Shown here: one piece after another, positions 1 to 12,999 of the stretch
How positions within the stretch are numbered: the stretch's first letter is position 1
How the letters are laid out: the number at the start of each line of letters is the position of its first letter
Assembly: GCA_036250195.1 (NCBI GenBank)
Contig: JAVHZZ010000003.1
Span: 87,313,418 to 87,377,417, forward strand
Origin: Mixophyes australis
Taxonomy: Eukaryota; Chordata; Amphibia; Anura; Limnodynastidae
Length of the DNA: 64,000 bases
Reading direction: 5' to 3'
Position numbers and translations under genes: made by a program
Notes under the pieces: model-generated
Seen by the model: only the letters and a program-made list of their open reading frames with translations
Databases searched by the model: none
What the model was told of the DNA's origin: nothing

Positions 1-146
1 TTGCATACTTGTCACTAGAATTGGAACTGCTTTATACAAAGCGGACAAAATGTGCTTTCAAACTGCACATGTGCGCTAGCCAAGTATGCATCTCAGTCTG
101 CTCTCTACCATGCTAAAGATGATGATCATATTCACAGACTTTGCTG

Positions 147-403
147 AAGTGGCGGATCCAGGGGGGGTGATCGCCGCAATCGCCCCCACCCTACCAGGGG
201 CTTGCTGCCAACAGCTGCACACTGTGCAGGTCCGTTCAGCAGTGACAGTGCAATCAGAGCAGCGGGACAGCACACTGCCACTGCTGAACGGACCTGCACA
301 TACTGTGCAGCAGCCGGCAGCAATAGACATCAGAAAGGGGGCGGGCCTAAATCACCCCCCCTAAAATCGCCCCAGGTAGGACAAATGTCTTGATCCGCCC
401 CTG
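147..403. mobile_element. Non-autonomous hAT MITE, copy 1
   Basis: The 257-bp element is flanked by an exact 8-bp direct repeat, CTTTGCTG, at 139-146 and 404-411. An 8-bp duplication is the hAT hallmark. Its ends read AAGTGGCGGATCC on the left and, reverse-complemented, CAGGGGCGGATC on the right. The interior is a large imperfect palindrome: the stretch around 'ctgcacactgtgcaggtccgt' (about 213-236) recurs inverted around 287-308. No coding sequence is present; short open frames here are palindrome artefacts. The same family recurs at 16217-16513. Confidence 0.88.
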
Positions 404-411
404 CTTTGCTG

Positions 412-2333
412 TATTAAAAAAAATATGAAATAGATAAATACATTTAAAAAAGCAGCATGAACCCAGCCCCACCAAACAGTTAAACCAGCCCTAGTGCCTA
501 AACTGGTGCTAGCAAAATCAGGGAGACAAAAAGCGTGGCGTCTGCTGAATTTACTAGTACCACTTTGTCCATGGTGCACCACAGGCCCCAGCATGGCCAC
601 ACTGCCATTAGGTATTTGGACATGCTGGTGCTTGTAGTATTACAAACAAAAATCATAACCATGGCTGCCAGGGCATGTTGGCTAGAGGGGAACCACAGGT
701 GTCAGCATACCCTGACACTCAGGCCCTGCTGGGACTTGTAGTGCAGCAGGGAAAAATGTAAATAAAACACATGCATTGATTTAAAAGTAAATGATTATTT
801 ATTTATTTTTTAAGAAAACTCCCCTGCACATCCCTCATTCACCCTCTTTATTGCTCAACTAGATCCAGGCATCTCATCCTCTTCATCTGTTCTAAATCCA
901 TGGATCCTGGGCTTGGCTAGGAGCTCCCATAACAAATGAACCGTTTGCAGCAGTACAGTGATATATATTTAACCTGGTAATTTCCCATGGCCTGAACCCA
1001 GGGCTGGTTACTTTTTTTTTCTCAAATAAATGCAATATATTTTCAGTGCATGCGTATTTTAGCACAGTTATAAGATTGTTGCACTTTAGTTGCAAAACTA
1101 CAACTCAGATACTTCAATCAGTTCAATATAATTCTTATGAATGAAAATGTATCACTGAAAGTGATCAGATTATTGTTTTAATTGCCCACCTACAGTTTAC
1201 TGTTTTAAGTTGTCAACCACGAATTAATTTCACAACTCAATAAAAATACATTAAATGATCAGATTGTATTGTGTATGGCCAGCTTTAGGAATAGGAGTAA
1301 ACAGATCCTTGCGATTAGTACATATGAGAGATGAACCTATTGGCAGACAGTACTACCACTAGAAGTCCTTAAATGCTAATGGTTAGATGGGCAAAAGAAG
1401 GTCTCAGTACAGTAACTTATTACAGTTAACAATTCCCTTATTAGATATATCTTCTTACCCAGCACACCATATCAAATAGCAGAACACTTCTTGTCTGTGC
1501 AAGGTAGTTAGGGGTCTGTCAATCCAGTATTCACAACCAATCATGAGGAACCCATGTCATTGCAATTTGTCACACATTTTTGCATGAATTGTTTTTCAGT
1601 GAATCGGATAACCGTGACACATTGCCCTAGGCTATGTGCCTAGAACAATGTAGATAACCACAAAGAGAAACTGAAATAATTAACAAATATGTTAATGACA
1701 ACTGTTAATGACAAATGCATTGCCATTTGAAGTCATTTACACATCTATCTAATGAAAAATAGCATTTTTTTTCCTGGAGATATGGTTTTACTTGTGTGAT
1801 TTGGAAGTTTGTGATGTATGTAAATCCAGTGAGATGCACAGAAGATAACAGAACGTGCATATTAAGCGATGGAATATTCATAGATGATTTCAAGAATATT
1901 TGATAGATGAAGGGTATGTTTTTAATAAACAAAATACAGTTTCTTTTTTTTAATATATTTACAACTGCAAGAACAACAACAACAGGGTGTAAACTGTAAA
2001 CAGAAAAAAATCTTAATTCATTCTAAACCAATTTAATATTGCTCTAAAAAATTATATTGGCAAAATGCACTCAGCTGAGAGTGTATCTGGAGGTAACAAG
2101 CAACCACTCTCCCACCAAAAGAGTGCCTAAAAGACTGCCTTCCAGCCGGTTACCCTCCCGCCTTCCCCCCAATATTGTGAATGTGGAAATGTATTTTATA
2201 CCCAGGCAAATATCTGAACAGATAAGTATTAAAATTAATTTAGTACAATTCACCAACAGAGCTATAGCACATTTATTAAAGGGTTAAACAATCACATTTT
2301 AATACTATAATATAGCATAGAGGGAACAGCATA
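412..2333. other. Non-coding stretch with no recognised gene
   Basis: AT-rich sequence with no supported gene. At 620-640 and 722-745 are two related motifs ending in 'cttgtagt'. The second, reverse-complemented, begins ACTACAAGTCCCAGCA and resembles the ZNF143/THAP11 site. Nothing else was recognised. Confidence 0.5.
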
Positions 2334-2693
2334 GGGCAGCACAGTGGCCTAGTGGTTAGCACTTCTGCCTCACAGCACTGGGGTCATGAGTTCAATTCCC
2401 GACCATGGCCTTATCTGTGTGGAGTTTGTATGTTCTCCCTGTGTTTGCGTGGGTTTCATCTGGGTGCTCCGGTTTCCTCCCACACTCCAAAAACATACAG
2501 GTAGGGTAATTGGCTGCTATCAAAATTGACACTAGTCTCTCCCTCTCTGTCTGTCTGTCTGTGTGTGAGTGTGTTTCTATATTAGGGGAATTTAGACTGT
2601 AAGCTCCAGTGGGGCAGGTACTGATGTGAATGGGTTCTCTGTACAGCGCTGCGGAATTAGTGGCGCTATATAAATAAATGATGATGATGATGA
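2334..2693 (+). mobile_element. tRNA-headed SINE, copy A (near full length)
   Basis: The head carries an RNA polymerase III box A (TGGCCTAGTGG) and a box B (GTTCAATTCC). Its anticodon-arm region resembles tRNA-Val, judged from memory of the tRNA. A body with 'tcctcccacactccaaaaac' follows, then a 3' segment 'ctgtaagctccagtggggca' to 'gcgctatataaataaatg' and a (GAT)n tail. The same order is found at 11791-12025, 13078-13399, 22517-22836 and 62568-62911. It is transcribed as RNA, not translated; open frames over it are shadows. No clean target duplication was seen. Confidence 0.85.
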
Positions 2694-4598
2694 ACATAAT
2701 AAATTACACTGAATGAACTCTTCCAAGATCCGATTTACTGAGGCTTTAACTGTTCCTACTGTCATCAAGGCACCAGTCTGCTTTTGGTCGGTGCACACCA
2801 TCACCATGACAGGATTCTGATAGGAAGGAAGAAGATATCCAATCAACTTTTTCTTTTTATATCAGCCTCAGAGCTTCAGCAGTCCTGTAGGAGACTTAAC
2901 TGAAGCCATCTAAGCTTCACTAATCCTGGCTCTCAAGTGCTCTCTTCAGTCAGTCACAGCCATTAGGCTTTGCAATCCCCCTTCGTACTCATGGAAAGTC
3001 CCCATCCCAGCAAGTCCTGGCAACGATGTCTTCCAGAGATAAAGCACCTCTGACCTTCAGGAACTTCAGTACTCTCAACATCTCCAGTTGCTACATTTAT
3101 AAAACCACTCCATTTCATACTGTAACATCTTCTGTTTACAGGAGAGCTCCCCTTTCTGGCTACACGATTGGTGACTCTTATCTCCCAGGAACTGGATAAG
3201 GACCAAATCTCTGTCCATTTGTCTTCTGCTCTCCTACCATGAAGTCTGCAGATATTGGGCTCCCAGAATGGATCCAAGCAAAGCCTAATTACTGCTGATT
3301 CAATTATCAATTACTTTCTTCCTGGAAAAATCTGTTTGAAGCTTTCTGAAGATGTTTGAGCACAGGTCTGACTAGAACTTTGTTGGAGTCTGGCATGCCC
3401 TCTCGATCTATAGTCATGGTGCCTGCAGCCACAAGGACTATTGCTTAATGCACCCTTTGAGCAGTCTCTGCTTAGGACATTGTATGTGGGAGTGGTCTCC
3501 CCAAGGTGGCTGCAGTTCTTTCATTCTACATTATAACAAACACAGATCACAATATACATAAAATCAAATAAACATAAAGAGGGAAATATGATTCAGCAAC
3601 CTTTCGTAGAGGGGGCTGTGGTAAACCTTAAGTTGGACAAGCCAAGTACCCACCTCTCCTTTACCATGGGGATAACTGGGAATCACAAAGGGGTAAAAAG
3701 TATCCCTGCCTCAGGTCAACCACTGTGGGAAATGAGATGCAGCAATGGTAAGGCAAATTTAACACTCTTGTTTTGCCACTTTGCCATTCACTTGAGATAG
3801 AAAAGAAGGAGAGAGGTCTAAAGATGTAAGGTAGATTTGTGTGTCAGTAATGTAGAGCTGGTACTGGAGGATGAATGAGTTCATCAAGATAAAAGATGTA
3901 TAGAAATAAAAGCAGAGGACTGAGAACAAAGCCTTGTGGGATCGCATGAACATGCTTAGCAATAAGTATTGCATAGGTAGAGATACTGGCAATAGTGAAT
4001 GTGCATGCAGAAAATATTCTGTCATCTCTGAAATCTACATGTCCATGAATGGAATAATCCATGTGAAACAACACTGGCTTTCAGAAATACGCATGCGCAA
4101 ATTTGTCACCTAAGCTTATTGCATTTGCACCCCTTGCATCACAAAATTGCAACATTGCATTGGTTTGTTCAGGGTGGGCAACAGGGGTTAATGTAGAGTT
4201 GGACGCAATTTCTGCCTAAAGCACAAGTGTAAATTACGTCTGGAAAAAAAGGCACATCTCAGCTGCTCATCATCATTATCAGTTTGTATCTTACACCAGC
4301 GGTACAGCACCCGCAACAGATACGTTTACTAAGAGGCGTCTGCATCCACGTCTACATAAGTCACGGTTACTTGAACATGCCTTTACTGTACTTGGCCTAC
4401 ACTTGCATGCCCCCAGCCTCCTCTGATCCGCTTCTATAAGCATAAGGAGTCGACTGGCTTTGCATACAGACTCAAGCATAAACCTTTTTTGCAGGCATGC
4501 ACAGTATTGAAAGTCCTATTGTACACTCCACATGAGTCCCACAATGCCTATAAGTGAAAACTATGTTTACTCTGCTTTACTACTTAAAGAAAACCCTA
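2694..4598. other. Non-coding stretch
   Basis: No gene, exon or repeat family was recognised. The longest open frame (about 115 codons, minus, 2963-3310) has no recognisable motif and no coding-like neighbours. Confidence 0.45.
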
Positions 4599-4916
4599 TG
4601 GGCCTGATTCATTAAGGAAAGGAAAGCAAAAAAAGGAGTAACTTTACACCTTGGAAAAACCATGTTGCATTGGAAGGGGAGAACAATTTAAGATATGATG
4701 GCAGATTTATAGATGGGTAAGGCATGTCCTAGATCAACTTTAAATGTCTGTGTAAAAATAAAGCTAACACGTATTTGTGTGCTACATGACAAAACAGCCA
4801 GTATTTAACGTATGTGCAAAATAATAAACTAATATGCACCCATTGTATTGTAACATGGTTTGCTCAGTTGAAAACTCCTTTTTTTTTGCCTTACTTTCCT
4901 TAATGATTCAGGCCCA
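4599..4916. mobile_element. MITE with 23-bp terminal inverted repeats
   Basis: The left end TGGGCCTGATTCATTAAGG is repeated inverted at the right end with one mismatch in about 23 bp. The interior (318 bp in total) has no coding potential. No unambiguous target duplication can be read, so the superfamily is not assigned. A similar start, 'atgggcctgattcatattcg', occurs at about 16918. Confidence 0.72.
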
Positions 4917-4937
4917 ATATGTCCTGAAACAAAACAA

Positions 4938-4942
<5 letters not shown>

Positions 4943-4986
<44 letters not shown>

Positions 4987-5075
4987 GAGAGATAGAGAGA
5001 GAGTGTGAGAGAGAAATAGATGTAGATAGATATAGATATATCTATATATCTAATATATCTATAGAGAGAGAGATT
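4943..5075. repeat. (TA)n followed by GA-rich simple repeat
   Basis: About 39 bp of alternating TA (4943-4981) is followed by interrupted GA and TAGA repeats to about 5075. Confidence 0.9.
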
Positions 5076-6316
5076 TGCTTGGGTACATGAAAAAGAAGCA
5101 AAAAAAAGTTTTCCTAGCTAACTTGGAGCACAAAGTGTGACAAATTGTTTGACCACCTGATGTGAAAATCAACATGCAATTCTAGCAGTGAAAGGTCTCA
5201 AATGACATTAACAATTAATCGTCATGTAATATATGTCAAGATTTTCTGGCCAAGTTAAACAAAGTTCCACCCACTCATATTTAAAAATAAAAAAGACATA
5301 AGATTTTCCGTTCAAAGGTAAAAAAAAAATCATGGATTTTACTGAACATATCTATAAAGTATTATCAAAATCCTTTCATTGTTATTAAAAGATTTAACAC
5401 AATATCCTTTATCTAATCTAACTTAAATCATATTCAAACAATGTAATTACTAGTACAGAGGTCATGTTCAAGGGAAGAGCAGCTATTACATTTCTTGAAA
5501 ACAGTATACTTCTAAAATGTTAATATTTTTCTACTTTCACTGCCCTTGTGCCCCCTGACTGCTACTTTTGCTGTTTCTGTGCTAATCCTATTAATGGGAG
5601 AGTATCTCCTTATATTAATAAATGCACAATTCTTGATTAGATTCTGGCATTTAAAATGATGTGCATCAAAATCTGTGCTCAGTTTTAATGTGTGTTCCTC
5701 ATAATGTAATCAGGTTGATATGGGAGGCAAATGAAAGATATTTTATGCAACATAGCATGCATGTAGATTTATTCCTCAATTTTTGATAACTACATTGATG
5801 TGTAGGAGCAGATTGCAAAGGTCCGCTTAACCCTTGTGCATTTATTATCAATTCCACTAATTTTCCCAGTTCTGAAAGAACTGATTTTTAAGAGAATGAA
5901 AACATCATTTGACCTTAGCATAAATTAGACTACAAAATATGCATATGTGGATTTTTAAGTAATCGTTGGAATTCTCTATCAATTAAGACTCTGTTAAGGT
6001 AACACAAATTGTATAAGAGTCACTATTATTGTAAGACGATATACACAATGCTGATGATCAGAAAGTACAGTTTAAAAAGTCAGTTGCAGTCACTAATTTG
6101 AAAAAAGCTTCAAAGTGCACCTATATACACAGTGGAGGCAGCCATTTTGTGTACTGAACCAATATTCACTGTCAACTTCGCTGAGAAACTCACTCGAAAA
6201 ACAACGCAGAGAAATTATATATTCATGATGAGAATGGCAGCTATCAATTCACTAGAACTAGTCACATCACTTGGTAATAATTGAGTTTTCATAAATGTGA
6301 ATCTAAAATGGATGCT
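5076..6316. other. Non-coding AT-rich stretch
   Basis: No gene, structured RNA or transposon end was recognised here. Confidence 0.45.
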
Positions 6317-6324
6317 GTTTATAG

Positions 6325-6544
6325 CATATTTGGAGTATGATCCGTGAGCATGGCGGGGAAGGTGTGTGTGCAGGGGGCGGGGCTCTGAAAATTGTGTCAT
6401 TTTGGCCCCATCATTTTACAGCGGGGGTGGGGCTAAACACCGCAATTCCTGGTGAATCGCTGCGTTTTGGACCTAGTGGGCAGTGAAGTGGGCAGATCCG
6501 GGAGATTGCCACACTCTCCCAGTGTCTGGGAGTTGGCAAGTATG
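6325..6544. mobile_element. Short hAT-like MITE
   Basis: The flanks GTTTATAG (6317-6324) and GTTTATAA (6545-6552) match at 7 of 8 positions. The right end, reverse-complemented, starts CATACTTGCCAACTC and the left starts CATATTTGGAGTATG, sharing CATA-TTG. The interior is GC-rich and contains a short inverted repeat around 'actctcccagtgtctgggag'. Non-coding. Confidence 0.68.
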
Positions 6545-6745
6545 GTTTATAAGAGATGGGTCAACTTTAAGTTCCAATCTTATAGACATAAGGTACATGT
6601 TATTGCAGTGAATGGTAAACCATGGTTTAGGATTAAGATAAGAACACATGCTATCTTGTAGCAGCCAGTTGCAAATATCTTAAGGTATACAGGTTAAATG
6701 CAAAAAGTATAATGTGATCTTCCAAATATCCATTTGATATTTAAA

Positions 6746-7601
6746 GGGGGCTATTTAATTGTCACCGAGTTGTTTTTTTTGAGCGTGTTAAGTCATTTTA
6801 ACGCTGTTTTTTTATCATTTTCGAGCAGGTTAACTTTACCCACAATTCAATTCCATTTTTAACGCTACGGTTTTTTTCATGAAACGGTCCTCTCGCGCTC
6901 CAGTGGAAGGTCTATTGAAAGTATAGGGTGTGCGAGAGGCAGCAGCGTTAAAAGCTATTCAATTGTTTTTTAACGCAGCGGGTAAAACAGGCAAATATGC
7001 TGTTTTTTATTAGCACCTCTTGGGGTGTGTTAAAAATAAAAAACCTCTGAAAAGTATTTGAAATCTTGTAATAATGTGGAAAAAATGTTAAATTTATGTT
7101 TATCACTAATGCCTAACTTGTTTAAGTTGATTTTCTTCTGAAAAAACAATGAAATAAAATAAAAATAAATAAATAAATAATAAAATCACTCATTATTTAT
7201 ATTTATGTATGTTTTTGGTACAAATATGAATGTAGTAATGTGTTTTGACATGGTATAGCTGATTCTATGGTAAAAAATAGTTCAATTAAAAAATATGCTA
7301 ATAAAAGTACTGTAATGTAAATATTATCAATGTGTAATGCAATCTAATGCATTAAAATGTATGCAAAACCTTTCTTTTGTTATACATGACAGCGTTAAAA
7401 CTCCCCTTCACTCCCCTAAAATCTTGCAAACACAATTTTTAACGCACAGGGGCAACGTTCCCTCTTTTTCAATTGAATGGCACGAGTTTTCCCGCTGCGC
7501 TAACTCTAAACGGTCGCTATTGCCGGCAAAACCCAGTGGGAGATTTATTTTTTTTAACACGGAGGAAAAAAAAAAATATTGCTAACAATTGAATATCCCC
7601 C
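6746..7601. mobile_element. Non-autonomous DNA transposon with AACGC subterminal repeats
   Basis: The ends are inverted: GGGGGCTATTTAATTGT on the left and, reverse-complemented, GGGGGATATTCAATTGT on the right. AAA flanks both sides (6743-6745, 7602-7604), which may be a 3-bp target duplication or chance. The motif TTAACGC or its complement recurs near both ends (about 6795, 6858, 6948, 6970, 7390 and 7438), as expected for transposase-binding subterminal repeats. The 856-bp interior is AT-rich without a convincing open frame. Confidence 0.72.
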
Positions 7602-7634
7602 AAAGGGTTTTTCTTTCAGTATTTTTTTGTATCA

Positions 7635-7861
7635 GGTAGATTTATCAACCCTTATAAAAGGAGAAGTGGAGGTGTTGCCCATAGCAACCTATCAGATTCT
7701 AGCTACAATTTTCTAGAATGTTCTAATATTATTACTATCTTTTATATATAAGAAGCCAGGTGGATTCCACAATGCCATACATAGTGGACTAGATAAATGG
7801 TAGCTAGAATCTGATTGATTGCTATGGGCAAAACCAAAAAGAAGGTTTGATAAATCTGCCC
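7635..7861. mobile_element. Palindromic MITE (ATTCTAGCTA family)
   Basis: The ends 'gtagatttatcaac' and, inverted, 'gcagatttatcaaa' enclose arms reading GTTGCCCATAGCAACC...CAGATTCTAGCTA on the left (about 7674-7705) and its complement on the right (about 7800-7833). The same arm sequence appears at 43681-43856, 51404-51580 and 54890-55001. Non-coding. Confidence 0.75.
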
Positions 7862-7865
7862 CCTA

Positions 7866-10800
7866 ACCTTATTTTATTTGAACAGCGAAACTTACAGTGG
7901 TTAGTTATTTAATCTGTTCAATTTTTCCTGACGTTAAAGCCAAAGGTAGGCATGCAAATTTAGTAATGTAGCATTCTACAGAAAAGTTAGTGTACTATAT
8001 TTAGTAAACAGGAGATCATGTAAAGGATTATTCAGGTATATCAGCAAATACTAGACTTATTTAAAGTTAGATGTAATTCCAGCTGAAAGGTGTAATTTTG
8101 TACCATGGTAAAACCAAATTGAGCTGCAAGGTGCCAAAGTACATTATGACAAAGAAAATATGAGTGAAATGTTTTGTTGAGAAAGCATATAATATAGAAT
8201 AAGATGTGTGAGAAACAGGTAATTAGGAGAGAGACAGTATCATTATAAAAAGGGAACAGATTTTAAAAATCTTAATACAGGGGTGATGGAGAACAAATGA
8301 ATATTTAGAGAGGCAGATTAGAAAGCCGGGATAATTGTATCAAGCCGCAATTTTATCGGCAATTTAAAATCGCTGCAAATTGCAAGGGTCCTGTGCCTGT
8401 CAGGAGTAACAGATTTAATTCCAAAAAGTATCCAATGATAGTCTGGAGGCAAAAAAACTGTCTGGTGCACACCGGTTGAAATGGGATTTAGAAGTGCTGT
8501 TATGGAAATTTGAAGAGAATGGCCAGAGGCTGCCTAGGCCTCAGAAGCTTTAGAGATTTTTGACAGTATAAAAGTAATTTTATATGCTTTTTAACACAAT
8601 ATAGTTAAATATGATGCATATTAAATGATGCAAAGTAATTCACTTTGTATCCCCCATCTCTTTTGTGTCCAGTTATCTCTTTGGTGCTTTATCTGTGGAG
8701 ATAAGGTCACAGTGAAAAATTTAGAACTGCTTCAAGATGTCTAGTAGGGCCATGGTGGCATCTGGCTGGTTGAACCCCCTCAGAGGCACATAGGAGTTCT
8801 GTTTTCTTGCCAACAAAGTGCGCCTAGTTTGACAAATGGTAATTTAATTTACATGTTTGGTTCACTGAAGATCAAAAGCCACTTACTTAAGGCTGAACAC
8901 TGCTATTGAATGCCCACCATAAAGGCTTCAGTAAGGGACTTATATTTGTTTACTGTTATGAGATCGATAGAGGAGGTCCGTACCTGGGCAAATGTATCTT
9001 TCTTGTGTCTGGCAAATAGGGACACTAGGGTCTTGTTACAAATACAAAGAAAAAAGTGATGTGTCAGTCTGGGAATCAGATAAATACTTGTCTGTGCATG
9101 ATCTAACTAAATAATTTAAATATGCTGAATCTATAGTATTCACTTACTCTTAAGTCAGTGGCTCATAGTGTGGTGTGTGCATCACTGTTGTCTGAAATGC
9201 ACCATGAGTTGCTGTCCAGAGATTGGAGGAGTAGCTCTTTCCTCTTTCATGGTGTTCTGTATAGAGTTTAAATTTCCTATGCTGGATCGCTTTAGCGCTG
9301 ACGACACCAGCGCATGTACCGAAGCCTGAAGCGTTCAGAAAGGTCAGGGTAATTTTCTTATGCTTCCAACAGCTCTCTTTCCTGCAGAAGACCCAATTGC
9401 CTACCTGCTACTCAGGCAGTTGTGTTTGTTAATCTTATGCTCACATGCTTGTAGCGCATGTGAGCAGCTTCAAATAGAGTGGGGAGAAGTCATACTGTCA
9501 CATACCGCCCCACTTCAAGCACTGTTGGTGCAACATATATGTATCATATGGCTTTCCGAACTCCATACAATTGGAATGTCACGATTCATGTCATAGGTTA
9601 GTTACCCACTGGCAGATAAGTAGCGTAATTTAGTGAATAGGGTCTCTTTGGGGACAGGATGTGGTCTGAAAACAAACTGATAGTACTTTTTTAGAATGTA
9701 CATGTAGTGTATCTTTAAGATGCCTGGGCACTCTCTGCACTGTAATGTCAGAAGTGATCGGTATGGTATAAGTGAAGCCATAGCTCGTGGTCAGTTAGTC
9801 AATCAGTCAGTATATAGCTCTGGAAAAAAGTTTTTCTTGACAAGTGTCTCTAGGCCTGGGGCCACTAAGGCAACACAAGAGCCTTGATTGTACTCTGGGA
9901 GAGCCACTCGACCCAGACAAAACCAACTAAAATGCAGCTTTAAAGGAACCTATGGAAACAATCACAGGTTACCTAATAACTTCCCATGCTGTATAATATG
10001 AACTTTATTCCAACCATTCTCAAACTTTTTAGCAAAGCTTTCATAAAATGTATAAAACAGTTGAATCTTTTCATCATTGTCACCCCACCAACACAATCCC
10101 CATATCATCCTGAGACATCTGTATGTGTACAGGCCCTGCCCTGTCCAGCCCGCACCCAAGGACTCTCTTCCATCCAGTCAGAAGGGCACGTGCTATTTCA
10201 CATGGTGCCAAGTGCGATTTAGCTATCAGTTGTCTTTTGAGGTTTCATACTGTAAAATAAGGTTGCTAATAGGACATACCATTATATTATATACCAATGT
10301 AAGGGACACTGAATAAAACTTTATGACACTATGTAATATAAAACAAAATTGTCCAAAACTGTAATCAAATCCTGCCACTCATGTTAACAATTCTATGGTC
10401 CTTAGGAAGTCATATGGTGCAAAAATAAAGAAACGTTGGAAAAAAAAATCGTTTGCTCAGTATTTTAGATTCCAAGCATCCTTGTTCTTGTTGTTCTACA
10501 TTATTTCTTTGGTTACTGATAGCTCTGAGATAGTTTCATGTAAAATAAAAAAGAAAGGATCGTACTGCAGCTGTATAAACAACATTAGTTAAAAGAAAAA
10601 CAGCTGACACTACACTCCAGGAATGGCAAATTTGGCCATCACAGAGCAATAAACTTCTGAAAATACATATGGTGGAGATAAAACCCTGAGATGTTCAAAA
10701 GTCATATCACCTTCATGTCCAGTCCAAGATAAATGGACCTGGCATTAACCCTACAAAAAGAACATGAAACTTTCAAGATTTTTGTTAATCACGACACAGA

Positions 10801-11391
10801 TTAATTTCGTTGTTAAGCAACTTGTGAAATATATCAAAGAACGTTAAATCTAATCTATTTCAAAATATTAAATATAAGCCATGACTTCACATAATATACA
10901 CAGATTACACACAAAGAAAAATATCCATACAAAATCCTACATCAATTAAATTTAATTTACAGATTTCAGAATGTGCAAACCTGCAAGGCGTCTTTATGTA
11001 CCAGTATGCCTACTTATCCACATCACAGATTTTGAAATTCCCTTTGCAAAGTGAATCCATGCCTAGCTTTGTAGATTTGTAGATGAGCTTGAAAAGACAA
11101 TTGGTGGAACTAGTAAACACGATATTTCAGAATATAACCCACTTCCACTTTAGGACCCAACTGCCTCATTTATTTCAAGTTTTCAAATTTTCTCCTATAA
11201 TACTGCTCAATTTTGCCTCATTTAAATTTCAGCACTGCAGAGGTAAGGGAGAGAATTCAAGCACTTTTGAACAAACTGTGTGAACTCCAGCAAAGCAAGG
11301 AAGACATATGTAAATCCTTTTTCATGACCTCTTTATCTCATTTAGATTGTTTTCAATGACATTGGTTTGTGCAAAGCTGTTTCTCACATGA
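7866..11391. other. Non-coding stretch
   Basis: No gene was recognised. Open frames of 60-80 codons (such as 9360-9596, plus) lack motifs. The piece at 9690-9970 resembles dispersed repeat material but could not be assigned. Confidence 0.45.
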
Positions 11392-11399
11392 GGTGCAGT

Positions 11400-11571
11400 C
11401 AGGGCCGGATTAACCATAGGGCTAACTGGGCTACAGCCCAGGGACCTATGGCATCCAGGGGGCCCTTGAAAATGCTCAGCAGCAGTATTGATCGGTCGGG
11501 GGCGAGGGTGCCCTCACGGGAGAATGGAGGCCCCTTAGCCCAGGGGCCTCCATTCCCTTAATCCAGCCCTG
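11400..11571. mobile_element. Short hAT MITE
   Basis: An exact 8-bp direct repeat, GGTGCAGT, lies at 11392-11399 and 11572-11579. The ends are CAGGGCCGGATTAA and, reverse-complemented, CAGGGCTGGATTAAG, typical of hAT terminal inverted repeats. The 172-bp element is partly self-complementary: 'ggaggccccttagcccagg' pairs within itself. Non-coding. Confidence 0.92.
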
Positions 11572-11637
11572 GGTGCAGTGCGAAGCTCATCTTATTAGAC
11601 GGTGGGATTCTAGGGGCAGCAGAGTCAACAATATCAC

Positions 11638-11790
11638 TAAAGATGAGCAGTTCGGATTTGGAGAAATTTGAAAGATCCAAGATTTGGGATTCTGAGTGAA
11701 ACCGAATCATAACTCAGTTTCGTGCCATTTTCAGTTTGCAAAACAAGGCAAAATGTCATCTCCAGCATAATATAGATGTAAAACTTGTGA
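11638..11790. repeat. Repeat fragment flanking SINE copy B
   Basis: It begins TAAAGATGAGCAGTTCGG, resembling the right terminal repeat of the hAT element at 17248-22179. Its last 78 bp (11713-11790) are homologous to 13000-13077, which lie in the same position next to SINE copy C. Confidence 0.6.
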
Positions 11791-12025
11791 GGGTTTGCAG
11801 TGGCTTAGTGGTTAGCACCTCTGCCTCACAGCACTGCGGTTATGAGTTTGATTCCCAACCATGGCCTAATCTGTGTGGAGTTTGTATGTTTTCCCTGTGT
11901 TTGCGTGGGTTTCCTCCAGGTGCTCCGGTTTCCTCCCACACTCCAAAAACATACTGGTAGGTTAATTGGCTGCTATCAAAATTACCCTAGTCTCTTTGTC
12001 TGAGTGTGTGTATGTTAGGGAATTG
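11791..12025 (+). mobile_element. tRNA-headed SINE, copy B (3' truncated)
   Basis: The head has box A TGGCTTAGTGG. The body with the conserved 'tcctcccacactccaaaaac' is intact, but the copy stops after 'gtatgttagggaatt' and lacks the LINE-like 3' segment and the GAT tail present in copies A, C and E. Confidence 0.82.
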
Positions 12026-12999
12026 GCCATTTAAAATAGAGGGAATCATGTTATGGCTTACAGATCTTCCTGCTGTTAAAAATATTTAATATACACACAC
12101 ATACAAATCAAGACATCTAATCACAAGTTTGAAGGGAACACACAGCGTGCACCACGGAGTGAGTAATCAACCCGCTGTCTGAAGCAGCGGTGTCCACAGA
12201 TGCTGATCACATGTTAGATGTCTTGAAATCTCTCCAGTAGGTGATAATGACTTTAGAATACCACTATGGAAGTCTTTTCTTTGATTTATCTGGCAAAGTG
12301 GAACATTGGTGTGAAGGAGAGAAATTAAACTAAAGAACTGTTTTGGGTATCTATTGGAACCTATACGCTAAGTAAGATTAAGTCTCACTCTCCAAATCTA
12401 TTAGTGGATTCCGTACTCCAGCGTCAACAGCATTCATATTGGGAAATAAATTCTCTAAGAACGCCGGTGAAGGATTCATAAGGAGAGATATATTGAAGTA
12501 CAAAGTGGACTGGGGATTGAATTATTGATACCTATTAACCCTTGGAACACTGGGGACTAATATAACAGCTATTATAAAACTTTAATTGCTTTATTCTATG
12601 ATGACGTTTACCATTCTCAATTTTGAGGTTTACATGTATCTGTTTGATGTATGTATTTATGTTTTTATATGTTTTATAACATTATTAAATATTGACTTTT
12701 AATATAATAAGTAATCCCTTCTATATGGGTTTGTAAACTCTAAACTCAAATCCTACATGAACAATAGCTTATTTCTACACCACTGTTTTTTTTATAGTTA
12801 TGATTTTTCTTTGTTGGGTTTGTATTTGTAATAGGCCCCACACTAGCTGCAGTGTGAAACAGCTTGTGATATATGTATAAATTTGCATTTTTTTAGATGG
12901 TAATATTCTCCAATTTATATTTGAGTGAAGGAATATAATATCCTCTCCGCGAGTACCGGACCTTGCCCCTGGTGGGAATTGGGTTGCCATTGTCTATGG
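12026..12999. other. Unassigned non-coding sequence
   Basis: It separates two homologous SINE-bearing blocks. 'gacatctaatcacaagttt' near 12111 and 'cacatgttagatgtcttg' near 12208 form a weak inverted pair, hinting at an unnamed repeat. No open frame of interest was seen. Confidence 0.4.
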
